A DNA stretch of 64,000 bases from Streptomyces sp. G-G2. GTDB taxonomy: Bacteria > Actinomycetota > Actinomycetes > Streptomycetales > Streptomycetaceae. Position 1 is the stretch's first letter; every line of letters starts with the position of its first letter. Of the stretch, positions 1 through 9,239 are shown in pieces. Both the position numbers and the translations under genes were made by a program. The stretch covers positions 1 to 64,000 of the forward strand of contig NZ_JASISO010000031.1 in NCBI RefSeq assembly GCF_030063135.1. Direction: 5' to 3'. Below the pieces are notes generated by a model. The model made no database searches and had not been told where the DNA came from. It was given only the letters and a program-made list of their open reading frames with translations.

Positions 1-65
1 GCCTTCAACTCGTCGTCGATCCGGGCATAGAGTGCTGTGGCGAGGGTGTCCAAGTCGGTCTTCAC
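1..65 (-). CDS. IS982-type transposase, N-terminal fragment at window edge
   Basis: Reading the minus strand from a GTG at 65 gives VKTDLDTLATALYARIDDEL, then the frame leaves the window. I recognise this as the characteristic N-terminus of IS982-family transposases common in Streptomyces. Only 21 codons are visible, so neither the DDE catalytic residues nor the element ends can be seen, and I cannot say whether the copy is intact. Bases 66-202 show no gene and probably hold the IS end and the 3' flank of the next gene. Confidence 0.55.
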   Translation of the reverse strand, partial: MKTDLDTLATALYARIDDELK

Positions 66-202
66 ACACAGACTCTGGATGCCCTCGTCCTATGTCCGCA
101 GGTCATCCCTTGGACTCATTCATCTAGACAACCGACCACGTGTTGCAACGACCGCTAGAAACCGCCCACCGGTGCGGGGGCCCTGCCGTGTGCGGAGGGG
201 GT

Positions 203-877
203 CTACCGCTGGAAGCGGTGGCAGATGTAGGCCAGGGTGCCCAGCAGCAGCCGGGCCTGCGGGGGGCGGCCCGCGGAGTCCAGGGTGGGCGGCCGCAGCC
301 AGACCACCGGCCCGAGCCCGGCGTGGTCGGAGGGCGGCGCCGTGACGAAGGCGCCCTGGCCCAGGGCCCGCAGGTCGAGGTCCGCGTCGTCCCAGCCCAT
401 CCGGTACAGCAGCTGCGGCAGCTCACCCGCCGCCCCGGGGGCCACGAAGAACTGGGCCCGCCCGTCGGGGGTCGCGGTCACCGGGCCCAGTGGCAGGCCC
501 ATCCGCTCCAGGCGCACCAGCGCCTGCCGCCCGGCCTCCGCGGAGACCTCGATGACGTCGAAGGACCGGCCCGCGGGCAGGAGCACCGCGGCGCCCGGGA
601 AACCGCCCCAGGTGTCCGTGACCTCGTCCAGGGTGGCGCCCGCGCGGACCGCCGCCCCGATGTCCAGCGGGTGCGCCCCGGGGGCCGCGCACCGCGGGTC
701 CCCGCAGGAGCAGTCCCGGCCGGGCGCCGCGGCCCGGGCGCCGGGGACCGCGTCCCAGCCCCACAGTCCCGTGTACTCGGCCACCGCTGTGCATTCCGAC
801 ATCCGGCCCCGGCGCCGAGTGCCGGACCGGAACTCCTTGGTGCTCCGGCTGCCGCCGATCGTGAAGCCCATGCCCAT
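203..877 (-). CDS. Bifunctional DNA primase/polymerase-like protein
   Basis: A 224-residue protein. Residues about 55-71 hold a cysteine cluster followed by APGAHPL (CSCGDPRCAAPGAHPL). This resembles the C-x-C-x(4)-C-x-x-PGKHP signature at the start of prim-pol domains in actinobacterial and phage primase/polymerases. The protein is short for a full primase, has no helicase part, and I could not locate a convincing catalytic acidic triad, so it may be a non-catalytic relative. Genes of this type sit next to nsdA in other Streptomyces. An ATG two codons downstream (871) is an equally good start. It is transcribed divergently from nsdA. Confidence 0.65.
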   Translation of the reverse strand: MGMGFTIGGSRSTKEFRSGTRRRGRMSECTAVAEYTGLWGWDAVPGARAAAPGRDCSCGDPRCAAPGAHPLDIGAAVRAGATLDEVTDTWGGFPGAAVLLPAGRSFDVIEVSAEAGRQALVRLERMGLPLGPVTATPDGRAQFFVAPGAAGELPQLLYRMGWDDADLDLRALGQGAFVTAPPSDHAGLGPVVWLRPPTLDSAGRPPQARLLLGTLAYICHRFQR

Positions 878-1267
878 GCCCCCTCCAACGGGTCGAACGC
901 GCCGGGGGTTACGACCTCACCGCGACGCGGTCGCCGACCCCGCGGTCCGAAGGCCGCGTCCGGCGCACTCCTCGCCGTGCGCGCCCCGGCGTACACGGCT
1001 GCGCCGACTACGGGTCGTCCCGTGTCAAGTGAATCGTGCTTGGCGCGTGGCGAGTTCATTCGAAGGGGTGGCGAATGGTGGCGATTCCGGAAACAGCCTC
1101 GCCGTAGGGGTGATCGTAGGATTACTTTCAGTGCACGAACCCCCGAAGGCCGCCCGCCCGTGGGTATGCCGGAGGCAATCTGTGAAGGGCTTGTGAAGGC
1201 CCACGGAGGGCCACCCGGGTCCGGCCAGGGTGTGCGTGGAAGAGGTTGAGCGGATGGGGGCGTTCCA
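878..1267. other. Divergent intergenic region upstream of nsdA
   Basis: This 390-bp stretch lies between two divergent genes and presumably holds both promoters. Open frames crossing it are GC-driven shadows without recognisable domains. The part from about 1030 to 1150 is less GC-rich than its surroundings, as expected of a promoter region. I see no convincing repeat, operator or RNA gene. Confidence 0.5.
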
Positions 1268-2794
1268 GTGAGCGGCAGTGGCGCAAGCGGAGCCGACGCG
1301 GACCCGGCCGCGCCCGGCCGCGGTGAGGATCCCCGGCTCAACGAACAGCTGACGTCGTGGTTCGTCCGCAGCGGCTGGTCCAAGGGCGAACTCGCCCGCC
1401 AGGTCAACCGCCGGGCCCGCCAGATGGGCGCCCACCACATCAGCACCGACACCTCCCGGGTGCGCCGCTGGCTCGACGGCGAACAGCCCCGCGAACCCGT
1501 CCCGCGGATCCTCTCCGAGCTGTTCTCCGAACGCTTCGGCAGCGTCGTCGCCATCGAGCAGCTCGGTCTGCGCTCCGCCCACCAGACCCCCTCCGTCTCC
1601 GGCGTCGACCTGCCCTGGGCGGGCGACCAGACCGTCACCCTGCTCGGCGAGTTCTCCCGCAGCGACCTGATGCTGGCCCGCCGCGGGTTCCTCGGGACCT
1701 CGCTCGCGCTCTCCGCCGGTCCCGCCCTCATCGAGCCCATGCAGCGCTGGCTCGTCCCCGCCCCGGCCGCCGACCCGGGATCGCGGGAAGCGGGACCGGC
1801 GGGCACCCGGCCCGGCGCCCTCGGCGGCTACCGGCCGCCCCGGCTCTCCGAGCCCGAACTCGACCTCCTCGAAGCCACCACCGTGATGTTCCGCCAGTGG
1901 GACGCCCAGTGCGGCGGCGGCCTGCGGCGCAAGGCCGTCGTGGGCCAGCTCCACGAGGTCACCGATCTGCTCCAGGAGAGTCACCCGGCCCCGGTCATGA
2001 AACGCCTCTTCAAGGTCGCGGCCGAACTCGCCGAACTCGCGGGCTGGATGAGCTACGACATCGGGCTGCACCCCACCGCCCAGAAGTACTTCGTCCTGGC
2101 CCTGCACGCCTCCAAGGAAGCCGGGGACAAGCCGCTCGGCTCGTACATCCTCTCCAACATGAGCCGCCAGATGATCCACCTCGGCCGCCCCGAGGACGCC
2201 CTGGAACTCATCCACCTCGCCCAGTACGGCAGCCGCGACTGCGCCGGTCCCCGCACCCAGGCCATGCTGTATGCGATGGAGGCCCGCGCCTACGCCAACA
2301 TGGGCCAGCCCAGCCGCTGCAAGCGGGCCGTCCGGATGGCTGAGGACACCTTCGGGGACGTCGAGTTCGGCGGCGAGACCGAGCCCGACTGGATCCGCTT
2401 CTTCTCCGAGGCCGAACTGAACGGCGAGAACGCCCACTCCTTCCGGGACCTCGCCTACGTCGCCGGGCGCAGCCCCACTTACGCCTCGCTCGCCGAACCC
2501 GTCATGCAGAAGGCCGTCGAGCTCTTCGCCACGGACGACGAGCACCAGCGCTCCTACGCCCTCAACCTCATCGGCATGGCCACCGTCCACCTGCTCCAGC
2601 GCGAGCCCGAGCAGTCGGCCGTCCTCGTCGGCCAGGCCCTCGACGTGGCGAAAAAGGTGCGGTCCGAGCGCGTGAACACCCGCCTGCGCAAGACCGTCGA
2701 CACCGCCGCCCGTGAGTACGGTCACGTCGCCGACGTGGTCCGCCTCACCGACCACCTCGCGGCCCGCCTCCCGGAGTCCGCCGAGGCCGTCTGA
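1268..2794 (+). CDS. nsdA: NsdA, negative regulator of differentiation and antibiotic production
   Basis: A 508-residue protein starting at GTG 1268. The N-terminal part (residues about 20-90, including TSWFVRSGWSKGELARQVN and VRRWLDGEQP) resembles a helix-turn-helix DNA-binding region. The C-terminal two thirds is helical and TPR-like, ending in repeats such as YALNLIGMATVHLLQREPEQ. Length, N-terminal sequence and position directly upstream of amtB match NsdA of S. coelicolor, whose loss accelerates sporulation and increases antibiotic production. The biochemical role of the TPR region is not known to me. It appears to be a single-gene transcription unit. Confidence 0.85.
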   Translation: MSGSGASGADADPAAPGRGEDPRLNEQLTSWFVRSGWSKGELARQVNRRARQMGAHHISTDTSRVRRWLDGEQPREPVPRILSELFSERFGSVVAIEQLGLRSAHQTPSVSGVDLPWAGDQTVTLLGEFSRSDLMLARRGFLGTSLALSAGPALIEPMQRWLVPAPAADPGSREAGPAGTRPGALGGYRPPRLSEPELDLLEATTVMFRQWDAQCGGGLRRKAVVGQLHEVTDLLQESHPAPVMKRLFKVAAELAELAGWMSYDIGLHPTAQKYFVLALHASKEAGDKPLGSYILSNMSRQMIHLGRPEDALELIHLAQYGSRDCAGPRTQAMLYAMEARAYANMGQPSRCKRAVRMAEDTFGDVEFGGETEPDWIRFFSEAELNGENAHSFRDLAYVAGRSPTYASLAEPVMQKAVELFATDDEHQRSYALNLIGMATVHLLQREPEQSAVLVGQALDVAKKVRSERVNTRLRKTVDTAAREYGHVADVVRLTDHLAARLPESAEAV

Positions 2795-3118
2795 GGTTCG
2801 TCCGGGCCACCCGGGCCGCACCCGAGGCCCCGGGCCGCGGCGACCCTCCTGTGCGGCCCGATCGCGGGGCCCTGTGCCAGGTCGCCGGAAGACCGCCCTG
2901 GCCGGACCACGGGCCGCCCCTGTTCATCACCCCGTAACAGTCACCACGCCTTCGTCATCGGCGCGAAACACCCAGCGGCGCCGCCGGAAACCGGCCTGCG
3001 CGAATCTCAGGGCCATAACCGGCCAGCCCCGCCCGCTCTCCAGGCCGGGCCCCCTTAACGCCGCTCAGGTTTTCCACGATCGCCCGCACGCGACCGTACC
3101 GACGACGAGGAGACGCCG
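2795..3118. other. Intergenic region between nsdA and the amtB operon
   Basis: This 324-bp stretch holds no convincing gene. It must contain the promoter of the nitrogen operon; possible GlnR half-sites are listed separately. The ribosome binding site GAGGAG lies shortly before the amtB ATG at 3119. Confidence 0.6.
2934..2991 (+). promoter_or_regulatory. Candidate GlnR half-sites upstream of amtB
   Basis: The stretch contains GTAAC (2934-2938), GTCAC (2940-2944) and two GAAAC half-sites (2965-2969 and 2987-2991). The two GAAAC sites are exactly 22 bp apart, two helical turns, as in GlnR boxes built from GTnAC and GAAAC half-sites every 11 bp. The GTnAC sites are not in perfect phase with them, so this is a tentative call supported by the known GlnR control of amtB-glnK-glnD in Streptomyces. 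Confidence 0.35.
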
Positions 3119-4462
3119 ATGGCATCAGCCATCACGACCCTCGCGGCAGACGCCCCGACGCTGTCTGCCGCGAACACCGGGTTCATGCTCATCTGCTCCG
3201 CCCTGGTCATGCTGATGACCCCGGGTCTCGCCTTCTTCTACGGAGGCATGGTCCGCGTCAAGAGCAGTCTCAACATGCTGATGATGAGCTTCATCAGCCT
3301 CGGGATCGTCACGATCCTCTGGGTCCTCTACGGCTTCAGCCTCGCCTTCGGCACCGACAAGGGCTCACTGATCGGCTGGACCTCCGACTACGTCGGCCTC
3401 AGCGGCATCGGCGTCACCGAGCTGTGGGACGGCTACACCATCCCGGTGTACGTCTTCGCGGTCTTCCAGCTCATGTTCGCGATCATCACCCCGGCCCTGA
3501 TCAGCGGCGCCCTCGCCGACCGGGTGAAGTTCAGCGCCTGGGCCCTCTTCATCACCATGTGGGTCACCCTCGTCTACTTCCCCGTCGCCCACTGGGTCTG
3601 GGGCGCGGGCGGCTGGCTCTTCGAGCTCGGCGTCATCGACTTCGCGGGCGGCACCGCCGTCCACATCAACGCGGGCGCCGCCGCCCTCGGCGTCATCCTG
3701 GTGATCGGCAAGCGCGTCGGCTTCAAGAAGGACCCGATGCGCCCGCACAGCCTGCCCCTGGTGATGCTCGGCGCGGGCCTGCTCTGGTTCGGCTGGTTCG
3801 GCTTCAACGCCGGATCCTGGCTCGGCAACGACGACGGCGTCGGCGCCGTCATGTTCGTCAACACCCAGGTCGCCACCGCCGCCGCCATGCTCGCCTGGCT
3901 CGGCTACGAGAAGCTGCGCCACGGCTCCTTCACCACCCTCGGCGCCGCCTCCGGCGCGGTCGCGGGCCTCGTCGCCATCACCCCCTCCGGCGGCTCCTGC
4001 TCCCCGCTCGGCGCCATCGCGATCGGCGCCATCGCCGGTGTCGTCTGCGCCATGGCGGTGGGCCTCAAGTACAGGTTCGGCTTCGACGACTCCCTCGACG
4101 TGGTCGGCGTACACCTGGTCGGCGGTGTCCTCGGCTCCCTCCTCATCGGCCTCTTCGCCACCGGCGGGGTGCAGTCCGACGCGGCCGGTCTCTTCTACGG
4201 CGGCGGGCTCGCCCAGCTCGGCAAGCAGGCCGTCGGAGTCTTCTCGGTCCTCGCGTACTCTCTCGTCGCGTCCGCGGTCCTCGCCTTCCTCCTCGACAAG
4301 ACGATGGGCATGCGTGTCACCGAGGACGACGAGGTCTCGGGCATCGACCAGGTCGAGCACGCCGAGACCGCATACGACTTCAGCGGAGCCGGTGGCGGTG
4401 CCTCGTCCCGGCCCGCCGGTTCCGCCCACGTCGCCGCTGCCAGCAAGAAGGTGGATGCATGA
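3119..4462 (+). CDS. amtB: Ammonium transporter AmtB
   Basis: A 447-residue polytopic inner-membrane protein of the Amt/Rh family, first gene of the nitrogen-sensing operon. The N-terminal helix region contains GLAFFYGGMVR. Family motifs HINAGAAALG and LLWFGWFGFNAGSW are present, with about 11 transmembrane segments and a hydrophilic C-terminal tail rich in Gly, Ala and Ser from about residue 400. It conducts ammonium and is normally gated by GlnK binding to its cytoplasmic face. The start at 3119 follows GAGGAG at a good distance. The stop overlaps the glnK start by four bases (ATGA), indicating translational coupling. Confidence 0.95.
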   Translation: MASAITTLAADAPTLSAANTGFMLICSALVMLMTPGLAFFYGGMVRVKSSLNMLMMSFISLGIVTILWVLYGFSLAFGTDKGSLIGWTSDYVGLSGIGVTELWDGYTIPVYVFAVFQLMFAIITPALISGALADRVKFSAWALFITMWVTLVYFPVAHWVWGAGGWLFELGVIDFAGGTAVHINAGAAALGVILVIGKRVGFKKDPMRPHSLPLVMLGAGLLWFGWFGFNAGSWLGNDDGVGAVMFVNTQVATAAAMLAWLGYEKLRHGSFTTLGAASGAVAGLVAITPSGGSCSPLGAIAIGAIAGVVCAMAVGLKYRFGFDDSLDVVGVHLVGGVLGSLLIGLFATGGVQSDAAGLFYGGGLAQLGKQAVGVFSVLAYSLVASAVLAFLLDKTMGMRVTEDDEVSGIDQVEHAETAYDFSGAGGGASSRPAGSAHVAAASKKVDA

Positions 4463-4797
4463 AGCTCATCACCGCGATCGTCAAGCCGCACCGGCTCGAC
4501 GAGATCAAGGAGGCCCTGCAGACCTTCGGGATCCACGGCCTGACCGTCTCCGAGGCCAGCGGGTACGGCCGCCAGCGCGGGCACACCGAGGTCTACCGGG
4601 GCGCCGAGTACACCGTCGACCTCGTCCCGAAGATCCGCATCGAGGTGGTCGTCGAGGACGACGCGGCCGAGGACGTCATGCGTGTCGTGGTCGAGGCCGC
4701 CCGGACCGGCAAGATCGGTGACGGCAAGGTGTGGAGTGTCCCCGTGGACTCGGTCGTCCGGGTCCGCACCGGCGAGCGCGGCGCTGACGCGCTCTAG
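4459..4797 (+). CDS. glnK: PII nitrogen signalling protein GlnK
   Basis: A 112-residue PII protein of normal family length, starting at ATG 4459 inside the last codons of amtB. The T-loop carries Tyr51 (RGAEYTVD), the residue that is nucleotidylylated; in S. coelicolor GlnD adenylylates it. The C-terminal GKIGDGKVWSVPVD matches the PII nucleotide-binding signature. It senses nitrogen and energy status and blocks AmtB. The stop codon TAG (4795-4797) coincides with the edge of the MITE-like element that follows, so the insertion abuts the coding end. Confidence 0.95.
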   Translation: MKLITAIVKPHRLDEIKEALQTFGIHGLTVSEASGYGRQRGHTEVYRGAEYTVDLVPKIRIEVVVEDDAAEDVMRVVVEAARTGKIGDGKVWSVPVDSVVRVRTGERGADAL

Positions 4798-4962
4798 TGC
4801 CGCGTCAGGCGACGTTCGCCCCGTCGCGACGCCCCGCACGCACTCTCGCCGCACCGGCCGGAAGCCCACGTACGTCCAGTACGAGGGCTTCCGGCCGGCA
4901 CGCCGAGGGCACGCACCGTACGCCGCTCCTCAACGGGCAAACACTGCCCGACGCGGCACTAG
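4794..4962. mobile_element. MITE-like element with imperfect 27-bp terminal inverted repeats
   Basis: The ends are an exact 13-bp inverted repeat, CTAGTGCCGCGTC at 4794-4806 and its complement at 4950-4962. The match continues imperfectly to about 27 bp on each side (4794-4820 against 4936-4962, about six mismatches). The element is too short to code for anything and begins and ends in CTAG, which could be a target duplication. Inside is a second perfect 14-bp inverted repeat (4854-4867 and 4885-4898). It fills nearly all the glnK-glnD gap and supplies the glnK stop codon. The inner hairpin may act as an attenuator for glnD. Confidence 0.6.
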
Positions 4963-4978
4963 CTGACAGGAGCCCCGG

Positions 4979-7411
4979 GTGACGAGCGTCGACGACACGA
5001 CCGGTACGGCCGACCCGGGACCCGGCGGATACGCCGCGGCCCGGCTGCGACTCCTCCAGGAGGAGTCGCGGTCCGGGCCCGAGCGGCGTTCCGCCCTCTC
5101 CGGGCTGACCGACGGCTGGCTGAACGCCCTGTTCGCCGAAGCCGTACGGGAGAGCGGGGTCCGCGGCGCCACCCTGGTCGCCGTCGGCGGATACGGGCGC
5201 GGTGAACTCTCCCCGCGCAGCGACCTCGACCTGCTCCTGCTGCACGACGGCAAGGCGGACCCCAAGGCGCTGCGCGTCCTCGCCGACCGGATCTGGTACC
5301 CCGTGTGGGACCTGGGCGTCGCCCTCGACCACTCCGTACGCACCCCCGGCGAAGCCCGTAAGACGGCCGCCGAGGACCTCAAGGCGCACCTCGGACTGCT
5401 GGACGCGCGCCCCGTCGCCGGAGACCTCGGACTCCTCGCCGGGCTGCGCACCTCCGTCCTCGCCGACTGGCGGAACCAGGCCGTCAAACGGCTCCCGCAG
5501 CTGCACGCGCTGTGCCGGGAGCGGGCCGAGCGGTGCGGGGAGCTGCGCTTCCTCCTCGAACCCGACCTCAAGGAGGCCCGCGGCGGGCTCCGCGACGTCA
5601 CCGCGCTGCGGGCCGTGGCCGCCTCCTGGCTGGCCGACGCCCCGCGCGAGGGTCTGGCCGAGGCCCGGCGGCGCCTCCTCGACGCCCGCGACGCGCTCCA
5701 CCTGGTGACCGGGCGGGCCACCGACCGGCTCTCCCTCCAGGAACAGGACCAGGTCGCCGCGCGGCTCGGACTGCTGGACGCGGACGCGCTGCTGCGGGAG
5801 GTGTACGAAGCCGCGCGGGTCGTCTCCTACGCAGGGGACGTCACCTGGCGCGAGGTCGGCCGGGTGCTGCGGGCGCGGGCCTCGCGGCCGCGGCTGCGCG
5901 GGCTGCTCGGGACCCGGGGGACGGCCGCCGTGGAGCGGGCGCCGCTCGCCGACGGGATCGTGGAACAGGACGGCGAGGCGGTCCTGGCCCTGGCCGCCCG
6001 GCCGGAACGGGACCCCGTGCTCGCCCTGCGGCTCGGGGCCGCCGCCGCGCAGGCCGGACTCCCCGTCTCGCTGCACGCCGTACGCCGCCTGGCCGCGCAC
6101 GGGAAACCGCTGCCCGTGCCCTGGCCCGCCGACGCCCGCGAGCAGCTGCTGACCCTGCTCGGCGCGGGCGAGCCCACCGTGGCCGTCTGGGAGGCGCTGG
6201 AGGCCGAGGGCCTGATCACCCGGCTGCTGCCCGACTGGGAGCGGGTGCGCTGCCGCCCCCAGCGCAACCCCGTCCACACCTGGACCGTCGACCGGCACCT
6301 GATCGAGACCGCCGTCCGCGCGTCCGCCCTCACCCGCCGGGTCGGCCGCCCCGACCTGCTGCTCATGGCCGCCCTGCTGCACGACATCGGCAAGGGCTGG
6401 CCCGGGGACCACTCGGTGGTGGGCGAGACCATCGCCCGCGACATGGCCGTACGGGTCGGCTTCGACGCGGACGACGTCGCCGTGCTGAGCACGCTGGTAC
6501 GTCACCACCTCCTGCTCATCGACACCGCCACCCGGCGCGACCTGGACGACCCCGCCACCGTCCGCTCCGTCGCCGACGCGGTGGGGTCGGCGGGCACCCT
6601 GGAGCTGCTGCACGCCCTGACCGAGGCCGACGCGCTGGCCACCGGGCCCGCCGCGTGGAGCACCTGGCGGGGCTCGCTCGTCGCCGACCTGGTGAACCGG
6701 GTCGGCGCGGTCCTGGCCGGGGACGCCGTCGCCGCCGACGCGGGCGTGACCGCGCGGCCGCCGGGCGCGGAGCAGGAGCGGCTCGCGGTGGAGGCGCTGC
6801 GCACGGGGGAGCCCGCGCTGGCCCTGTACGCCCGCCAGGAGGAGGACGCGGTCGGGGTCGAGCTGATCGTGGCCGTCCGCGACCAGCCGGGGGTACTGCC
6901 CGCGGCGGCCGGGGTACTGGCCCTGCACCGGCTCACCGTCCGGGCCGCCGACCTGCGGACCGTGGAACTCCCGGACGAGCTGGGGGAGGTGCTGGTGCTG
7001 CGGTGGCGGGTCGCCGCCGAGTACGGGTCCCTGCCGCAGGGGGCGCTGCTGCGGACCGACCTGATCCGGGCCCTGGACGGCTCCCTCGACGTCCCCGCGA
7101 AACTGGCCGACCGGGAGGCCGCCTACCCCCGGCGCCGGGGGGTCGTCCCGCCGCCGCCCCGGGTCGCGGTGGTCCCGGAGGTGTCCTCGCTGGCGACGGT
7201 GCTGGAGGTACGGGCGCCGGACGCGGTGGGGCTGCTGCACCGGATCGGGCGGGCGCTGGACGCGGGCGGGGTCAGGGTCCGCAGCGCGCACGTGTCCACG
7301 CTGGGCGCGAACGCGGTGGACACCCTGTACGTGACGGACGTCGACGGCAAACCCCTGCCCGCCGCGCAAGCGGCGTCCCTGGCCGCGGCGGTCCAGTCGG
7401 CCCTGACGTAG
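4979..7411 (+). CDS. glnD: PII nucleotidylyltransferase / deadenylylase GlnD
   Basis: An 810-residue cytoplasmic sensor enzyme that modifies and demodifies GlnK according to nitrogen state; in Streptomyces the modification is an adenylylation. The N-terminal nucleotidyltransferase motif is GGYGRGELSPRSDLDLLLLH (residues about 64-83), with the G-(S/R)-x(n)-D-L-D active-site pattern. The HD phosphohydrolase motif AALLHDIGKG lies near residue 465. Two ACT domains form the C-terminus (about 630-700 and 735-810), the glutamine-sensing module. The start is GTG 4979, preceded by GACAGGAG at the MITE border. It is the last gene of the amtB operon. Confidence 0.93.
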   Translation: MTSVDDTTGTADPGPGGYAAARLRLLQEESRSGPERRSALSGLTDGWLNALFAEAVRESGVRGATLVAVGGYGRGELSPRSDLDLLLLHDGKADPKALRVLADRIWYPVWDLGVALDHSVRTPGEARKTAAEDLKAHLGLLDARPVAGDLGLLAGLRTSVLADWRNQAVKRLPQLHALCRERAERCGELRFLLEPDLKEARGGLRDVTALRAVAASWLADAPREGLAEARRRLLDARDALHLVTGRATDRLSLQEQDQVAARLGLLDADALLREVYEAARVVSYAGDVTWREVGRVLRARASRPRLRGLLGTRGTAAVERAPLADGIVEQDGEAVLALAARPERDPVLALRLGAAAAQAGLPVSLHAVRRLAAHGKPLPVPWPADAREQLLTLLGAGEPTVAVWEALEAEGLITRLLPDWERVRCRPQRNPVHTWTVDRHLIETAVRASALTRRVGRPDLLLMAALLHDIGKGWPGDHSVVGETIARDMAVRVGFDADDVAVLSTLVRHHLLLIDTATRRDLDDPATVRSVADAVGSAGTLELLHALTEADALATGPAAWSTWRGSLVADLVNRVGAVLAGDAVAADAGVTARPPGAEQERLAVEALRTGEPALALYARQEEDAVGVELIVAVRDQPGVLPAAAGVLALHRLTVRAADLRTVELPDELGEVLVLRWRVAAEYGSLPQGALLRTDLIRALDGSLDVPAKLADREAAYPRRRGVVPPPPRVAVVPEVSSLATVLEVRAPDAVGLLHRIGRALDAGGVRVRSAHVSTLGANAVDTLYVTDVDGKPLPAAQAASLAAAVQSALT

Positions 7412-7475
7412 CCGCGGCCCGTGCGCGCCGCCCTGCCGGGGGCGACTCCGGGCCGCCCGGCGTCCGAGGGTGTCT

Positions 7476-7536
7476 TCGAGCCCCGTCGGCGATCGAGGCG
7501 CGGACATGTCGAGCCCCGCCGGGGATTGCGGCGCGG
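7476..7536. repeat. Two 28-bp direct repeats of a dispersed Streptomyces type
   Basis: Copies at 7476-7503 and 7509-7536 share the pattern TCGAGCCCCG(T/C)CGG(C/G)GAT followed by a GGCGCGG end, with only a few substitutions, and lie 33 bp apart. The motif resembles the short intergenic repeats found many times in Streptomyces genomes. They occupy the glnD-ffh gap. Function unknown. Confidence 0.55.
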
Positions 7537-7622
7537 GTCCGCCCCGCAGGGTTCAGCACGCGGCGGGGCCCGATACCCTGGGGGGCGACCACACGCCCCC
7601 GACCCGAGGAATCGCGACTACC

Positions 7623-9194
7623 GTGTTCGATACGCTTTCCGACCGCCTCAGCGCGACCTTCAAGAGCCTCCGGGGCAAAGGTCGCCTCTCCGAGCAGGAC
7701 ATCGACGCTGCGGCCCGGGAAATCCGTATCGCCCTCCTCGAGGCAGACGTCGCCCTCCCCGTCGTCCGGTCCTTCATCGCGAAGGTCAAGGAGCGCTCCC
7801 TCGGCGTAGAGGTCTCCAAGGCCCTCAACCCCGGCCAGCAGGTCCTCAAGATCGTCAACGAGGAACTCGTCGGGATCCTCGGCGGCGAGACCCGCCGCCT
7901 GCGGTTCGCCAAGACCGCCCCCACCGTGATCATGCTCGCGGGCCTCCAGGGCGCCGGTAAGACCACCCTCGCCGGAAAGCTCGGCCTCTGGCTCAAGGGC
8001 CAGGGCCACGCCCCGCTGCTCGTCGCGTGCGACCTCCAGCGCCCCAACGCCGTCAACCAGCTCAGCGTGGTCGCCGAGCGCGCGGGCGTCTCGGTCTACG
8101 CGCCCGAGCCCGGCAACGGCGTCGGCGACCCGGTCAAGGTCGCCAAGGACTCCATCGAGTACGCCCGTACCAAGCAGTTCGACGTCGTGATCGTCGACAC
8201 CGCGGGCCGCCTCGGCATCGACGAGGAACTGATGCGGCAGGCCGCGGACATCCGCGACGCCGTCAGCCCCGACGAGATCCTCTTCGTCGTCGACGCGATG
8301 ATCGGCCAGGACGCGGTCAACACCGCCGAGGCCTTCCGCGACGGCGTCGGCTTCGACGGCGTGGTGCTGTCCAAGCTCGACGGCGACGCCCGCGGCGGCG
8401 CCGCGCTCTCCATCGCGCACGTCACCGGCAAGCAGATCATCTTCGCCTCGAACGGCGAGAAGCTCGACGAGTTCGACGCCTTCCACCCGGACCGCATGGC
8501 GGGCCGGATCCTCGATATGGGTGACATGCTCACCCTGATCGAGCAGGCCGAGAAGACCTTCAGCCAGGCCGAAGCCGAGAAGATGGCGGCCAAGCTGGCG
8601 AAGGGGCCGAAGGAGTTCACGCTCGACGACTTCCTCGCCCAGATGGAGCAGGTCCGCAAGATGGGCTCCATCTCCAAGCTGCTCGGCATGCTGCCCGGCA
8701 TGGGGCAGATCAAGGACCAGATCAACAACATCGACGAGCGTGACGTCGACCGCACCGCGGCCGTCATCAAGTCGATGACCCCGGCCGAGCGCCAGGACCC
8801 GACGATCATCAACGGCTCGCGCCGCGCCCGTATCGCCAAGGGTGCTGGCGTCGAGGTCAGCGCCGTGAAGTCGCTCGTCGAGCGGTTCTTCGAGGCCCGC
8901 AAGATGATGTCCCGCATGGCTCAGGGCGGCGGCATGCCCGGGATGCCGGGCATGCCGGGCATGGGTGGCGGCCCCGGCCGTCAGAAGAAGCAGATCAAGC
9001 AGGCCAAGGGCAAGCGCAAGAGCGGTAACCCGATGAAGCGCAAGGAAGAGGAGGCCGCGGCCGCCGTCCGCAAGGAGCAGGGACCGCAGGCCGTCGAGCC
9101 GGGCGGCGACGCGGGCAACCCCTTCGGCCTCCCGGCGGGCGCCCCGGGCCAGGACTTCGAACTCCCGGACGAGTTCAAGAAGTTCATGAAGTAG
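7623..9194 (+). CDS. ffh: Signal recognition particle GTPase Ffh
   Basis: A 523-residue protein that, with the 4.5S/SRP RNA, targets membrane proteins to FtsY and the translocon. The start is GTG 7623 (VFDTLSDRLSATF), which gives the usual Ffh N-terminus; a longer frame upstream is not conserved. The N domain is followed by the GTPase G domain with GLQGAGKTTLAGKLG (P-loop), VDTAGR and the guanine-specificity motif SKLDGDARGG. The C-terminal M domain has the methionine-rich stretch MMSRMAQGGGMPGMPGMPGM that binds signal peptides. A basic, lysine-rich tail follows. Confidence 0.95.
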   Translation: MFDTLSDRLSATFKSLRGKGRLSEQDIDAAAREIRIALLEADVALPVVRSFIAKVKERSLGVEVSKALNPGQQVLKIVNEELVGILGGETRRLRFAKTAPTVIMLAGLQGAGKTTLAGKLGLWLKGQGHAPLLVACDLQRPNAVNQLSVVAERAGVSVYAPEPGNGVGDPVKVAKDSIEYARTKQFDVVIVDTAGRLGIDEELMRQAADIRDAVSPDEILFVVDAMIGQDAVNTAEAFRDGVGFDGVVLSKLDGDARGGAALSIAHVTGKQIIFASNGEKLDEFDAFHPDRMAGRILDMGDMLTLIEQAEKTFSQAEAEKMAAKLAKGPKEFTLDDFLAQMEQVRKMGSISKLLGMLPGMGQIKDQINNIDERDVDRTAAVIKSMTPAERQDPTIINGSRRARIAKGAGVEVSAVKSLVERFFEARKMMSRMAQGGGMPGMPGMPGMGGGPGRQKKQIKQAKGKRKSGNPMKRKEEEAAAAVRKEQGPQAVEPGGDAGNPFGLPAGAPGQDFELPDEFKKFMK

Positions 9195-9239
9195 CACGGA
9201 AGCAGCATGCGAGCGGCACGTCAGAAGCCGTACGCACCT

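Noticed and set aside
4805..7507. A 900-codon minus-strand frame opposite glnD
   Set aside because: No domain, and composition dominated by Gly, Arg, Pro and Val; glnD on the other strand has clear domains throughout.
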